Part shown: piece by piece, positions 17,616 through 25,979 of the stretch
How positions within the stretch are numbered: the first letter of the stretch is position 1
How the letters are laid out: every line of letters begins with the position of its first letter
DNA from: JBGAHD01 sp044226395
Lineage (GTDB): Bacteria > Pseudomonadota > Gammaproteobacteria > Xanthomonadales > Ahniellaceae
DNA: 64,000 nucleotides
Assembly: GCA_044226395.1 (NCBI GenBank)
Contig: JBGAHD010000001.1
Location: 434,001 to 498,000 of the forward strand
Reading direction: 5' to 3'
The notes under the pieces: model-generated
Databases searched by the model: none
What the model was told of the DNA's origin: nothing
Seen by the model: only the letters and a program-made list of their open reading frames with translations
Translations under genes and position numbers: made by a program

Positions 17616-19151
17616 TCAGCGAGGCTCGATCACGCGCGGGCAGAGCGGGGTCGAGCCCGGGCTCCACGCTTGCTCGAACAAGGCGCGCGCAACGGCCAGC
17701 GCCTGATCATGGGGCGAACCCGGCGGCTCCGGCGCCACCGCGCAATGCGGTGGCACGCCGCGACCGATCGGCAATTCGCGCCAGGCGAAACGAAAACGCA
17801 GCAGCGGCACTTCGAGCGGCATGCCGCTATTGGGCAAGGTGACGTCCCAGGTGTAGCCACTGGTGTTGCCCGCGTGCGCGCCACCGACTTCCTCGCCGAC
17901 GAAGATCGCGCGTCGCGTGTGATAGAGCATCGAGGCGAGTTCCGCCGCGCCGGAGAACGTATTGCCGCCGGCGAGAACAACCACGCGCCCCTCGAATACC
18001 GGCGAACTCGGCACCCAGTGCGACATCAATCCTTCCGGCGCCTGATTGCGACGCAGCAGTTCACCGCCGGGCAGCAGCAATTGCTCGCGCCATTCCTCGA
18101 GATCGAAGACATCGACGGCATGCTCGCGGCCGCCGAGATCGCGCACGCTCAGCCGCGCGCCGCGCGCGCGCACCGAGGCGTACTTGCGAATTGGTTGTGC
18201 AACCAGGAACGAGAACAGCCAGTTCTCGTTCGATTCCGAACCGCCGCCGTTCTCGCGAAGATCCAGAATCAACCGATCCGCGCCACGCGCGTGCAGTTCA
18301 TCGAAGGCCGACTGGATGGTCGCACGATAGTCGGCGCCGACCGCGCGATAGCGACGGTTGCTCAAGGTCGGCACGGTCAGCAGGGCCGTGCGCGCATCGA
18401 GCCACTGCAAGCGCGCCAAGGGCGAAGGTTCGGGCGATGCGACGCGCGTCTCCGCGTGATCGGCGTAGGCGACACCCGCGAACTCCTCCACGCGCACCTC
18501 GCCCGCGGGCGCTTGCCACTTCACGCGAAATCGCGCCTGGGGTCCGCGCAACCAGAAGCGCGCGCGGGCATAGCCTAGGCCTTCGCCCTCGCGCATCGCG
18601 CCCGTGCGAATCTCGCCGTCGTGGCCGAACGCCGACATCATTTCCGCGATCAGTGTCGACGGCGGCTCGCCATCGATCGTGAGCAGGCGCGAGCCCGCGG
18701 GAATGCGCGACGCGTCGCCATGGCCTTGCGTGATCGTCGCCGAGGACTCCGTCCAATGCACATCGATCGGCAGAAGGCCGCGCGCCTGACGTTCATGCGC
18801 GCGCATGGCCTCGGAACGATGCAGGACCAGATGCCCCTCGCCAATGCGACTGAGCAGCGGCCGCAGCACGCGATACAGCGCATCGGCATCGGTGATCGCG
18901 GGCAGGGCTTGTCGTGCGCGGCGCTTGGCGAGATCCCAGCTTGTCGACGTCACGAAGGTATGAATCTCGGGCAAGCCCGCTTCGACCGCGGCAATCGCCA
19001 GTTCGAAATCCTCGCGCACTTGCTCGGGGCTCATCGACAAGGCCGTCGATGCCGGGTCGGCGAGGGGAGGCGTCTTCGCCTGGGTCTCGACGGCGAACAC
19101 ACAGGCGCTGGCGACGAACAGACGTCCGGCCAGGCGGTTGAACTGGAACAT
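17616..19151 (-). CDS. Exported S41-family peptidase
   Basis: The 511-residue protein starts MFQFNRLAGRLFVASACVF at 19151, giving a signal peptide (AVETQA). Longer frames to 19862 run antisense through the XRE regulator and are rejected. The C-terminal half has S41/tail-specific protease features: LILDLRENGGGSESN and VVVLAGGNTFSGAAELAS (nucleophile region), then GEEVGG. The middle has a PDZ-like segment (IPAGSRLLTIDGEPP). It is periplasmic or secreted. It is divergent from an XRE-cupin regulator across a long inverted repeat that probably controls both genes. Confidence 0.85.
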   Translation of the reverse strand: MFQFNRLAGRLFVASACVFAVETQAKTPPLADPASTALSMSPEQVREDFELAIAAVEAGLPEIHTFVTSTSWDLAKRRARQALPAITDADALYRVLRPLLSRIGEGHLVLHRSEAMRAHERQARGLLPIDVHWTESSATITQGHGDASRIPAGSRLLTIDGEPPSTLIAEMMSAFGHDGEIRTGAMREGEGLGYARARFWLRGPQARFRVKWQAPAGEVRVEEFAGVAYADHAETRVASPEPSPLARLQWLDARTALLTVPTLSNRRYRAVGADYRATIQSAFDELHARGADRLILDLRENGGGSESNENWLFSFLVAQPIRKYASVRARGARLSVRDLGGREHAVDVFDLEEWREQLLLPGGELLRRNQAPEGLMSHWVPSSPVFEGRVVVLAGGNTFSGAAELASMLYHTRRAIFVGEEVGGAHAGNTSGYTWDVTLPNSGMPLEVPLLRFRFAWRELPIGRGVPPHCAVAPEPPGSPHDQALAVARALFEQAWSPGSTPLCPRVIEPR

Positions 19152-19166
19152 GCTTTCGGGCCTAAT

Positions 19167-19207
19167 GGCAAAATATTGCCACTCGATTGGATACGCAATA
19201 TTTTGCC
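19167..19207. promoter_or_regulatory. Operator-like inverted repeat between S41 peptidase and XRE-cupin regulator
   Basis: GGCAAAATATTGC (19167-19179) and GCAATATTTTGCC (19195-19207) are perfectly inverted 13-bp arms with a 15-bp spacer. Each arm is itself close to a palindrome (GCAA-AT-ATTGC). The repeat starts 15 bases upstream of the peptidase start and overlaps the proposed TTG start of the regulator, a strong autoregulation layout. Confidence 0.75.
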
Positions 19208-19754
19208 TAGTCAAGCCATCCCCGAATTCCTGGCCCATGTCGCTCACAATGTGCGCGCGCGTCGTGTCGCCCTTGGTCTCAGTCAAAAGGCACTGGCCGA
19301 CGCCGCGGGGGTGAGCCTGCGCATGATCGGCGCGATCGAGAACGGCGCCAGCAGCGTCAGCACCTCGACGCTCGATCGCATCGGCGTGGCCATGAGCGTC
19401 AGTCTCTCCGAGTTGGTCGCCGATCCCGCAAGACCGCGAGTGCGCGCGCAACGGCGCCTGGGCTGGAAAGGGCGGCGCGGTGGCACGGGCACCTTGTTGT
19501 CGAGCGTGCCGGCCAGTCGCGAAGTCGAAACCTGGGAGTGGCGTCTCGCGTCCGGCGAACGCTATCGCGCCGGCGCCGATCCGCTGGGCTGGCGCGTGCA
19601 ATTGATCGTGGTCGCGGGCACGGTGACGCTGACCATGGCGGGCAAGTCGCGTCGTCTCGGCGTGGGCTCGCATGTCTTCGACAGCGATCGCGCGCACGAC
19701 TTCGCGAACGAGGGCGCGGAGCCCGCGCACTTCTTTCGTCTGACGATCTGCTGA
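19203..19754 (+). CDS. XRE-family regulator with C-terminal cupin domain
   Basis: The protein of about 183 residues has an XRE HTH (SQKALADAAGVSLRMIGAIE, about residues 22-41) and a C-terminal cupin-like segment (GWRVQLIVVAGTVTLTMAG, about residues 132-150) as in single-component sensors of amines, amino acids or antibiotics. No ATG or GTG fits; TTG at 19203 gives MPSQAIPEFL. The start is therefore uncertain. It lies directly over the operator's right arm. Likely represses itself and the divergent S41 peptidase gene. Confidence 0.8.
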   Translation: MPSQAIPEFLAHVAHNVRARRVALGLSQKALADAAGVSLRMIGAIENGASSVSTSTLDRIGVAMSVSLSELVADPARPRVRAQRRLGWKGRRGGTGTLLSSVPASREVETWEWRLASGERYRAGADPLGWRVQLIVVAGTVTLTMAGKSRRLGVGSHVFDSDRAHDFANEGAEPAHFFRLTIC

Positions 19755-19773
19755 TCGCGAGCCCGCGTCGTCG

Positions 19774-19808
19774 GGCAATTCGCGGAAATGCCGCGTGTAA
19801 GAATTGCC
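19774..19808 (+). terminator. Compound hairpin between regulator and cytochrome genes
   Basis: GGCAATTC (19774-19781) pairs with GAATTGCC (19801-19808), enclosing a second stem GCGG (19782-19785)/CCGC (19791-19794). It sits 19 bases after the regulator stop and upstream of the multiheme cytochrome. No T-run follows, so it could be a terminator-like or leader structure. Confidence 0.45.
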
Positions 19809-19880
19809 GCCGCCCGACAGCACAAGTGCCGGGCGATGATGGTGTAATGGCGCCGCGACCATCGCCCAGGGAGAGGGGAG

Positions 19881-22800
19881 ATGAAGTCACTGCGTTTCGC
19901 GGTCTGGGCCCTCGTGCTCGCCATGCCTGCGCACGCCGACTCGCCTTCAGCGACGAGTCTGCCGCCGTTTCCGCCCGACCAGCCTTCGGCTTGGGTGTGC
20001 GAGAACTCGCCACCGGCGCCATCACCCACCGAGATCGCGCAATGGTGTCAGGCGCATCGTGATCGCGGTCGGCCCGCGATCTTGCCGTACGCGCCCGCCG
20101 AGATCGACGATCTCGACGCGAAGAATCGCTACGATCTGTCGCTGCGTCATTTCCTGCGCGCGCGCACCTATCGTCAGCTCGGTTGGATCGCCGATCGCGA
20201 GTGGCGCCTCACCGGCCCCTACGTCGGCGACTTTCCCAACGGTAAGAGTTACGGCGTGCACCCGGCGGTGCGCGTGTGGTATTCGCCCGAAGTGGTCGAT
20301 TGGTTGTGCAAGGGCCGCAAGACAGCCTTGCCCACGGGCGCGATGATCGTCAAGGAAATGCGCGCCATCGATCCGGCCGCGCTCGACATCGACGTCAACG
20401 CGCAGTGCCTGGTCATTCGCGCGCCGACAAAGACGCTCGAGCCCGGCTCGTGGACCGTCATGGTGCGACAGGATCAAGCCACGCACGATGGTTGGTATTG
20501 GGCCAATCCCACCGCGAGTGGCGACGGCAATCCGCCGATACTCACCTCGAGTGCGGTCACGGATCCGAACTTCTTCGGCCCGCATCCCGAGCGGCCCGAC
20601 AATAATCCGTGTTGGTACCCCACCGGCGATCTGTTCACCAACACCGCGTGCGAGCGTCCGGGCAAGCCGCCGAGCGCCAAGCTCGCCGACACGGTCACGC
20701 CGTACAGTCTGTTCGGCGCGTACTGCATGAATTGTCATGCTTCGGCCGAGAAAGACCTGACCTTCGCCACGCTCGACAATGTCCTGACGGCGGGACTGCA
20801 ATACCGACATTTCAGCGCGCCGACGATCGTGCCCACGGCGACGGGGCAGTTGGGCATGCTCAGTCAACGCGAGCCGGGCTTCGACGATCGCGGCGGCGCC
20901 GAGCACGACGACGCGCGCAACGATGCCGAAGGCGAGCAGCGCCTGCGCGCCGCGCAACGCCAAGCCTGGGCCTTCAGCCAACCGCTGCCGCGCCCGGCGA
21001 CGCACTTCGCCGAATCCTTCGGCAAGCTCGGACCGACAACCTTCGCCGACGCATGGCATCTGCATTTGCCGGCGGAAACGTTTGATCACCGCACCGCTGG
21101 CGCCAAGTCGCCGGGGCTGTTCCTGACTTCGGATCAATGCCAAGGCTGCCACGACGCCACGGTGTCCAACGACGCCACGCCGAACATGCTGATCAACGAT
21201 CCCGAGACGGGCAATGCCATCAACGTCTCGATGTATGGCGAGTGGCGCGCATCGCCGATGGGTCTCGCGGGGCGCGATCCGGTGTTCTTCGCGCAACTGC
21301 AAAGCGAGACCAATCGCCTGCCGTCACTCACCGAATGTTTGGAAAACACCTGCCTGCATTGCCACGGCGTGATGGGCCAGCGGCAACTCGCGATGGATAC
21401 GCGACGCGACGAAGCGCGCTGCAAGAACTTGTTCGCGATCGCGCCGCCGCCCGAAGTGCCGTTCGGCGATCCGTTCCGGCTGGGCCTGGTCACGCGCTAT
21501 CAGACCAGCGACGATCCGCACGGCTACGGCAATCTCGCGCGCGATGGTATTTCCTGCACGGTCTGTCATCGCATCGCGCCGACGGCGCTCGGCACGCAGG
21601 CGAGTTTCACAGGCAATTGGGTCGCGGGCCCCGAGGACAAGATCATCGGGCCGTTCGACAATGTCATCGTCGATCCGATGCAAAACGCGCTCGGCGTGAC
21701 GCCGCAAGCGGGCGACCAGATCAAGAGCTCCGATCTGTGCGGCAGCTGCCACAACATTCTGCTGCCCGTGCTCGATAACGACGGTCAACCGCACGCGGTC
21801 AAAGTGCCCGGTGGCGGCACCGTGACCAGCACCTACGAACAGACCACGCATCTGGAGTGGACCAACAGCGTGTTCGCGCGCGGCGCCACGTTCCGCTCGT
21901 GCCAGGACTGCCACATGCCGCGACATTACAAGTCGATGAGCCTGGCCGGCACCCATATCGCCAATATCGAGTCCGATGCCTTCGCGCCCACGGCGCATCG
22001 CCTACCCGACGACAAGATCACGCTCACGCCGCGCGACACTTACGCGCGTCACTCGCTGCACGGGCTGAATGTCTTTCTCAACGAGATGTTCCAGCAGTTC
22101 CCGTTACTGCTCGGTGTGCGCCAGATCGACTATATGGGCGCCACCACCACGCAGCCCGGTCTGATCACGGCGGCTGAGTCGATGCTGCGCATGGCGCGGC
22201 ACGAAACCGCCGACATTGACATCACGCAGATCCAGCGCAACGCCGACGCATTGAATGTCGCCGTGCGCGTGACCAACAAGACCGGGCATTTTCTGCCGTC
22301 AGGCGTGGGCTTTCGACGCGCCTTCATCGAGTTCGTGGCCGAGGACGCGGTCGGCAGGCCATTGTGGGCCTCGGGGCGCACGGATGATCTGGGCTTCATT
22401 CTCGATGGCTTGAGCGATCGCCGCTTGCCCAGCGAGAACGGCGTCGATCAGCGCGAGTTTCAGCCGCACTACCAGCGCATCACGCGCGGCGACCAGGTAC
22501 AGATCTTTCAAGAGCTGATCCAGGATTCCGCGGGCGTGCTCACGACGTCGTTCCTGCGCCGCGTGCATCCGGTAAAGGACAATCGACTGCGGCCGCGCGG
22601 CTTCGATCCGAAAGTCTTTCTGCGCGATCCTTCGCCCTACATTCGATTGCTCGGCGAAGTCGAAGGCGATGCCGCGCGCGATCCGTACTACACCGATCCG
22701 AACCTCACCGGCGCCGATGTGTTGAGCTACGAGATCCATCTGGCGCCCGATCAACTGGCGCGCATCAAGCGCGTGCGCGCGACCTTGTACAGCCAGAGCA

Positions 22801-22970
22801 TGCCGCCGTTCTATCTGCAGCAGCGTTTCGCCGATGCCCAGGCCGGGCCCGCGAACAAGGACGAGATCGAGCGCCTGTACTACCTCACCAGTCACTTGAA
22901 CACGGGGCAGGGCACGCGCATCGCGCAATGGAAACTGCCCTTGGTGACGACGATGGTGCGCTTGCCCTAG
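19881..22970 (+). CDS. Exported multiheme cytochrome c with N-terminal P460-like domain
   Basis: The 1029-residue protein has a clear ribosome-binding site (GAGGGGAG) and a signal peptide (MKSLRFAVWALVLAMPAHA). Six CxxCH heme-c motifs lie at about residues 282, 420, 491, 559, 620 and 674 (CMNCH, CQGCH, CLHCH, CTVCH, CGSCH, CQDCH). The region before the first heme resembles cytochrome P460 (GAMIVKEMRAID near residue 155). The part from about 400 to 700 resembles c554/NrfA-like multiheme cytochromes. The C-terminal 300 residues lack heme motifs. It is periplasmic, probably an electron-transfer or oxidoreductase protein. It lies upstream of, and in the same direction as, sqr, separated by two minus-strand genes; the substrate is unknown. 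Confidence 0.8.
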   Translation: MKSLRFAVWALVLAMPAHADSPSATSLPPFPPDQPSAWVCENSPPAPSPTEIAQWCQAHRDRGRPAILPYAPAEIDDLDAKNRYDLSLRHFLRARTYRQLGWIADREWRLTGPYVGDFPNGKSYGVHPAVRVWYSPEVVDWLCKGRKTALPTGAMIVKEMRAIDPAALDIDVNAQCLVIRAPTKTLEPGSWTVMVRQDQATHDGWYWANPTASGDGNPPILTSSAVTDPNFFGPHPERPDNNPCWYPTGDLFTNTACERPGKPPSAKLADTVTPYSLFGAYCMNCHASAEKDLTFATLDNVLTAGLQYRHFSAPTIVPTATGQLGMLSQREPGFDDRGGAEHDDARNDAEGEQRLRAAQRQAWAFSQPLPRPATHFAESFGKLGPTTFADAWHLHLPAETFDHRTAGAKSPGLFLTSDQCQGCHDATVSNDATPNMLINDPETGNAINVSMYGEWRASPMGLAGRDPVFFAQLQSETNRLPSLTECLENTCLHCHGVMGQRQLAMDTRRDEARCKNLFAIAPPPEVPFGDPFRLGLVTRYQTSDDPHGYGNLARDGISCTVCHRIAPTALGTQASFTGNWVAGPEDKIIGPFDNVIVDPMQNALGVTPQAGDQIKSSDLCGSCHNILLPVLDNDGQPHAVKVPGGGTVTSTYEQTTHLEWTNSVFARGATFRSCQDCHMPRHYKSMSLAGTHIANIESDAFAPTAHRLPDDKITLTPRDTYARHSLHGLNVFLNEMFQQFPLLLGVRQIDYMGATTTQPGLITAAESMLRMARHETADIDITQIQRNADALNVAVRVTNKTGHFLPSGVGFRRAFIEFVAEDAVGRPLWASGRTDDLGFILDGLSDRRLPSENGVDQREFQPHYQRITRGDQVQIFQELIQDSAGVLTTSFLRRVHPVKDNRLRPRGFDPKVFLRDPSPYIRLLGEVEGDAARDPYYTDPNLTGADVLSYEIHLAPDQLARIKRVRATLYSQSMPPFYLQQRFADAQAGPANKDEIERLYYLTSHLNTGQGTRIAQWKLPLVTTMVRLP

Positions 22971-22989
22971 GCGCACCTCGTCGTTGCGG

Positions 22990-23217
22990 TTAAACGAGTC
23001 GCGCGAGCAGCCAACCGGTGATGCGCCGAGACACCGGCGCCAGGAAGTAGATCGCCGCCACGGCCACCGGCCAGGCGACCAGCCACGCATCGAGCCAGGC
23101 GCCCAGCGCGCCCGGCGCGAAGCCCTGACGCACCGGCACCAGCACGAAGGTGAGCAGCGACACCATCAAAGTTGCCATGACGATGGCGAACAGCGCGCGA
23201 ACGTGGATGGGTTCCAT
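22990..23217 (-). CDS. DUF2798 membrane protein
   Basis: The 75-residue protein has two transmembrane helices (about residues 8-28 and 41-63). The WLDAWLVAWPVAVAAIYFLA segment and the ending VSRRITGWLL match the DUF2798 family. Its start lies 6 bases after the rhodanese stop, so the two are likely one transcript. Function unknown; its place beside rhodanese and SQR suggests a role linked to sulfur. A decayed copy lies at about 25280-25325. Confidence 0.75.
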   Translation of the reverse strand: MEPIHVRALFAIVMATLMVSLLTFVLVPVRQGFAPGALGAWLDAWLVAWPVAVAAIYFLAPVSRRITGWLLARLV

Positions 23218-23223
23218 GCGGCC

Positions 23224-23592
23224 TCAGTGTTTGACCGTGATCGGTAAGCCCGCCTGCTGCCACGCCATCACGCCGCCGCGCAGATTGAACGCGCGTGGAC
23301 CCAAGGCCTCGCGCAGGCGCTCGCAGGCATTACCCGAACGCATGCCGCTGCGACAGATCAGCAGCACATCGCGACGATCGTCGGGCAAGCCCGCGCGTTC
23401 GAGCGCCGCGATGCCTTCGGCCAGAATCGCCTTGAGCGGCACATTGACCGAGCCGGCGATGCTGCCTTGCGCGTATTCCTCGGGATCGCGTACATCGACG
23501 ATCCAGGCGCCGCGGCTCGCCAAATCGGCGGCGGCCTCTGGCGCGAGCGCTTCGTTCCGAACACCGAACGAGGACTGAAAGATGCCAGACAT
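23224..23592 (-). CDS. Single-domain rhodanese-like protein (copy 1)
   Basis: The 122-residue protein has the rhodanese loop CRSGMRS, whose Cys carries persulfide, and the family segments WIVDVRDPEEYAQGSI and NLRGGVMAWQQAGLPI. The start at 23592 is favoured because GGAGGG lies 8 bases upstream; an in-frame ATG at 23658 lies much further up. It presumably transfers sulfane sulfur, for example from SQR-made persulfide. It is the first gene of a minus-strand pair with DUF2798 and diverges from sqr. Copy 2 is at 25331-25699. Confidence 0.9.
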   Translation of the reverse strand: MSGIFQSSFGVRNEALAPEAAADLASRGAWIVDVRDPEEYAQGSIAGSVNVPLKAILAEGIAALERAGLPDDRRDVLLICRSGMRSGNACERLREALGPRAFNLRGGVMAWQQAGLPITVKH

Positions 23593-23670
23593 GTGGAAAC
23601 CCTCCGAAGTACGGAAGAACGCGGTCAGCGCGCGGGCGCTTGGCACTTGCATTGCCATATGACCAAGCGT

Positions 23671-23689
23671 ACTTTAGCGCCTACTAATA
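23671..23689 (-). promoter_or_regulatory. Shared operator-like site, rhodanese 1/sqr promoter
   Basis: On the minus strand it reads TATTAG-TAGGCG-CTAAAGT. The same pattern TATTAG-N6-CTAMAGT occurs upstream of rhodanese 2 (25777-25795) and between the BigR-like regulator and DUF2892 (30130-30148). It lies between the rhodanese and sqr starts, so it could serve both. Confidence 0.6.
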
Positions 23690-23712
23690 CGCAAGTCGAT
23701 GGGAGGGCCATC

Positions 23713-24984
23713 ATGAAGCACATCATCGTCCTGGGCGCGGGCATCGGCGGCATGAGCGTCGCTTACGAACTGCGCGCGGCGCTGAGCAAGGAGCAGGCCA
23801 GGATCACGGTCGTTGGCGAAGGACCGATGTTCAGCTTCACGCCGTCCAATCCCTGGGTCGCCGTCGGTTGGCGCAAGCCCGCCGACGTGCAGATCGACGC
23901 GCCGAGTCATCTCAAGAAGAAGGTCATCGATTTCGACGGCGCGGGCGCCGAGCGCGTCGTGCCCGAGGCCAATCACATCATCCTGCGCGACGGCCGAACG
24001 CTCGACTACGACTATCTGGTCATCGCCACGGGGCCGCGACTGGCCTTCGACGAGGTCCCGGGCTTGGGGCCTTCGGCGTTCACGCAATCGATCTGCACCA
24101 CGGCGCACGCGCAGGCCGCGTGGGAGGCCTACGAGAAGTTCCTCGAGGATCCCGGCCCGGTCGTAATCGGCGCGGCGCCTGGCGTCAGTTGCTTCGGTCC
24201 GGCGTACGAGTTCGCCATGATCCTCGATGCCGATCTGCGCAAGCGCAAGCTGCGCGATCGCGTGCCAATGACCTATGTCACCAGCGAGCCTTATGTCGGT
24301 CATATGGGTCTTGGCGGCGTGGGCGATTCCAAGGGCCTGCTGGAATCGGAACTGCGCCAGCGCCATATCAAGTGGATCACCAATGCGCGCATCACCAGCG
24401 TCAGCGCGACCGAGGTGGCGGTGCAGGAGATGGACGATCAAGGCAAGGCGCTCAAGGAGCATGCCGTGCCGTTCAAGTTCGCCATGATCATGCCGCCATT
24501 CACCGGCGTCGACGCGGTGCGCGCGGCGAAGGAGCTGTGCAATCCGCGCGGCTTCGTGCTGATCGACGCGCATCAGCGCAATCCCAAGTTTCCCAAGATC
24601 TACGCCGCGGGCGTGTGCGTGGCCATTCCGCCGGTGGAGGTGACGCCGGTGCCGACGGGCGCGCCCAAGACGGGCTTCATGATCGAGTCGATGGTCTCGG
24701 CGATCGTGGCCAATATCGCGGCGGACATACACGGCAAGACCGGCGACGCACGCGCGACCTGGAATGCCATCTGCCTCGCGGACATGGGTGACACCGGCGC
24801 GGCCTTCGTGGCCTTGCCGCAGATTCCGCCGCGCAATGTCACCTGGGCGAAGGTGGGCAAGTGGGTGCACCTGGCCAAGATCGCGTTCGAGAAGTACTTC
24901 TTGGCCAAGATGAAATCGGGCAATACCGAACCGATTTATGAAAAGTACGTGCTCAAGGCGCTGGGCATCGAGCGATTGAAGTAG
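23713..24984 (+). CDS. sqr: Sulfide:quinone oxidoreductase, type I
   Basis: The 423-residue flavoprotein has an N-terminal FAD dinucleotide-binding motif (IIVLGAGIGGMSVAYEL). It has cysteines at 128 (SICTTAH), 160 (GVSCFGP) and 354 (AICLADMG), the pattern of the three redox cysteines of type-I SQR such as that of Acidithiobacillus. CVAIPPVEVTPVPTGAPKTG is also typical. The enzyme oxidises H2S to polysulfide or persulfide and passes electrons to quinone at the membrane. GGGAGGG precedes the start. Its neighbours (rhodaneses, cytochrome bd, a BigR-like repressor) fit sulfide detoxification or oxidation. Confidence 0.9.
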   Translation: MKHIIVLGAGIGGMSVAYELRAALSKEQARITVVGEGPMFSFTPSNPWVAVGWRKPADVQIDAPSHLKKKVIDFDGAGAERVVPEANHIILRDGRTLDYDYLVIATGPRLAFDEVPGLGPSAFTQSICTTAHAQAAWEAYEKFLEDPGPVVIGAAPGVSCFGPAYEFAMILDADLRKRKLRDRVPMTYVTSEPYVGHMGLGGVGDSKGLLESELRQRHIKWITNARITSVSATEVAVQEMDDQGKALKEHAVPFKFAMIMPPFTGVDAVRAAKELCNPRGFVLIDAHQRNPKFPKIYAAGVCVAIPPVEVTPVPTGAPKTGFMIESMVSAIVANIAADIHGKTGDARATWNAICLADMGDTGAAFVALPQIPPRNVTWAKVGKWVHLAKIAFEKYFLAKMKSGNTEPIYEKYVLKALGIERLK

Positions 24985-24997
24985 CGGCCGAGCGATG

Positions 24998-25014
24998 GCG
25001 CGCGTAACGCGCGC
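24998..25014 (+). terminator. Hairpin after sqr
   Basis: GCGCGCG (24998-25004) pairs with CGCGCGC (25008-25014) around TAA, 13 bases after the sqr stop. No T-run follows. Confidence 0.45.
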
Positions 25015-25093
25015 GCGAACCGCGGTTCCACAACGAACGTTGAGGACCCGCGTCACGTGAAGGTGCGGACGTCCATGACGAACTGCCCAACGT

Positions 25094-25170
25094 CGATCTA
25101 GCGTGTGACCAGATGAAGTGCGCCCAACCCGATCGCGACGAGCACGGCCCAGCCCGAGAAGATCCACCGC
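25094..25170 (-). pseudogene. Remnant of the 3' end of ybgE
   Basis: The segment aligns base by base with the 3' end and stop region of the intact ybgE at about 25970-26047. Shared runs include CGATCTA at its left edge and AGCACGGCCCAGCCCGA. It lacks a start and most of the gene. It ends exactly where the cytochrome-derived segment begins, marking a duplication junction. Confidence 0.75.
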
Positions 25171-25171
25171 A

Positions 25172-25323
25172 ATCCGAAAGCCTTCCTGCGCGATCCTTCG
25201 CCCTACATTCGATGAAGGTGCGCTTGCCGTGATGGCGCGCGATGTTCGCGCGATCAACCATGTGGCGTGAACCTTCACACCTTGATGCGCCGCGACAACG
25301 GCGCCACGAAATTGATTGCCGCC
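25172..25323. pseudogene. Collapsed remnant of multiheme cytochrome 3' end plus DUF2798
   Basis: 25172-25213 matches 22606-22647 of the multiheme cytochrome gene at 40 of 42 positions, encoding LRDPSPYIR in the same sense. It is followed by GTGCGCTTGCC, matching the end of that gene. Then about 25282-25323 matches 23018-23059 in DUF2798 (GATGCGCCG and CGGCGCCA runs). Large internal deletions joined the pieces. It is the left part of a second copy of the cytochrome-DUF2798-rhodanese block. Confidence 0.75.
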
Positions 25324-25330
25324 TGAGAAC

Positions 25331-25699
25331 TCAGTGCTTGACCGTGACGGGCAGGCCTGCTTGTTGCCACGCCATCAGGCCCCCGCGCAGATTGTAGGCG
25401 CGTTGACCCAAAGCCTCGCGCAAGCGCAGACAGGCGTTACCCGAACGCATGCCGCTGCGGCAGACCACTAGGACCTCGCGACCATCGTCGGGCAGTCCGG
25501 CGCGCTCGAGCGCCAAAATTCCGTCGACGAGAATGGTCTTGAGCGGCACGTTGACCGCGCCGTCGATGCTGCCCTGCGCGAACTCCTCGGGCTCGCGCAC
25601 GTCGAGGATCCATGCCCCCGCGTTCACCATGTCCGCCGCTGTCTGTGGTGGCAGCGCCTCTTCCGGATCACCGAACGTGGACTGGAACATGCTGGACAC
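25331..25699 (-). CDS. Single-domain rhodanese-like protein (copy 2)
   Basis: The 122-residue protein is clearly paralogous to copy 1 along its whole length, with the same CRSGMRS active loop and NLRGGLMAWQQAGLPVTVKH end. The GTG at 25699 lies at the place of copy 1's ATG, behind the same GGAGGG; a longer ATG start at 25759 is possible but lacks this. It is the only gene that stayed intact in the second copy of the duplicated block, which hints at retained function or dosage benefit. Confidence 0.88.
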   Translation of the reverse strand: MSSMFQSTFGDPEEALPPQTAADMVNAGAWILDVREPEEFAQGSIDGAVNVPLKTILVDGILALERAGLPDDGREVLVVCRSGMRSGNACLRLREALGQRAYNLRGGLMAWQQAGLPVTVKH

Positions 25700-25776
25700 A
25701 GGGGAACCCTCCGATCTGGGGGAGAAGGCGTCGACGCGCTGACGCGCGGTGTCCGCCATGCCATGTCGCTGGTCCG

Positions 25777-25795
25777 ACTTTAGCTGGCACTAATA
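25777..25795 (-). promoter_or_regulatory. Shared operator-like site, rhodanese 2 promoter
   Basis: On the minus strand it reads TATTAG-TGCCAG-CTAAAGT, the same half-sites as at 23671-23689 with a different spacer. Conservation of half-sites but not spacer between duplicate copies suggests selection on protein contacts. Confidence 0.6.
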
Positions 25796-25840
25796 CGAAA
25801 GTCGATGGCGGGAAGCGCTGAAACGCACCATCGTGCTGGA
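25796..25840 (+). pseudogene. Remnant of an sqr start region
   Basis: After the operator copy, AAGTCGATGG and then CACCATCGTGCTGG align with AAGTCGATGG and CACATCATCGTCCTGG at the start of sqr (23692-23740). The start codon and frame are lost and the similarity fades soon after. It marks the deleted second sqr. Confidence 0.6.
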
Positions 25841-25979
25841 CACCGACTTCGGCCACAAGGCCTCTCCAAGCAAGCTGCTCAAGGCATGGTGCAAGATTGA
25901 GGCCCCGCGCAAATCGCGAACAAACGTGCAAAATGCGGTGGCGCGAATTCCTTAACGGGCTGGAATGGATGATTTCGAT

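Larger units (their letters stand above)
24985..25330. other. 346-bp interval of gene remnants
   Basis: It has no intact gene. It holds a hairpin after sqr (24998-25014), a ybgE 3'-end remnant (25094-25170) and a collapsed cytochrome/DUF2798 remnant (25172-25323). See those entries. Confidence 0.75.

Noticed and set aside
17616..19862. 748-residue form of the S41 peptidase
   Set aside because: The extra part is the antisense of the XRE-cupin gene and its operator; the signal peptide starts at 19151.
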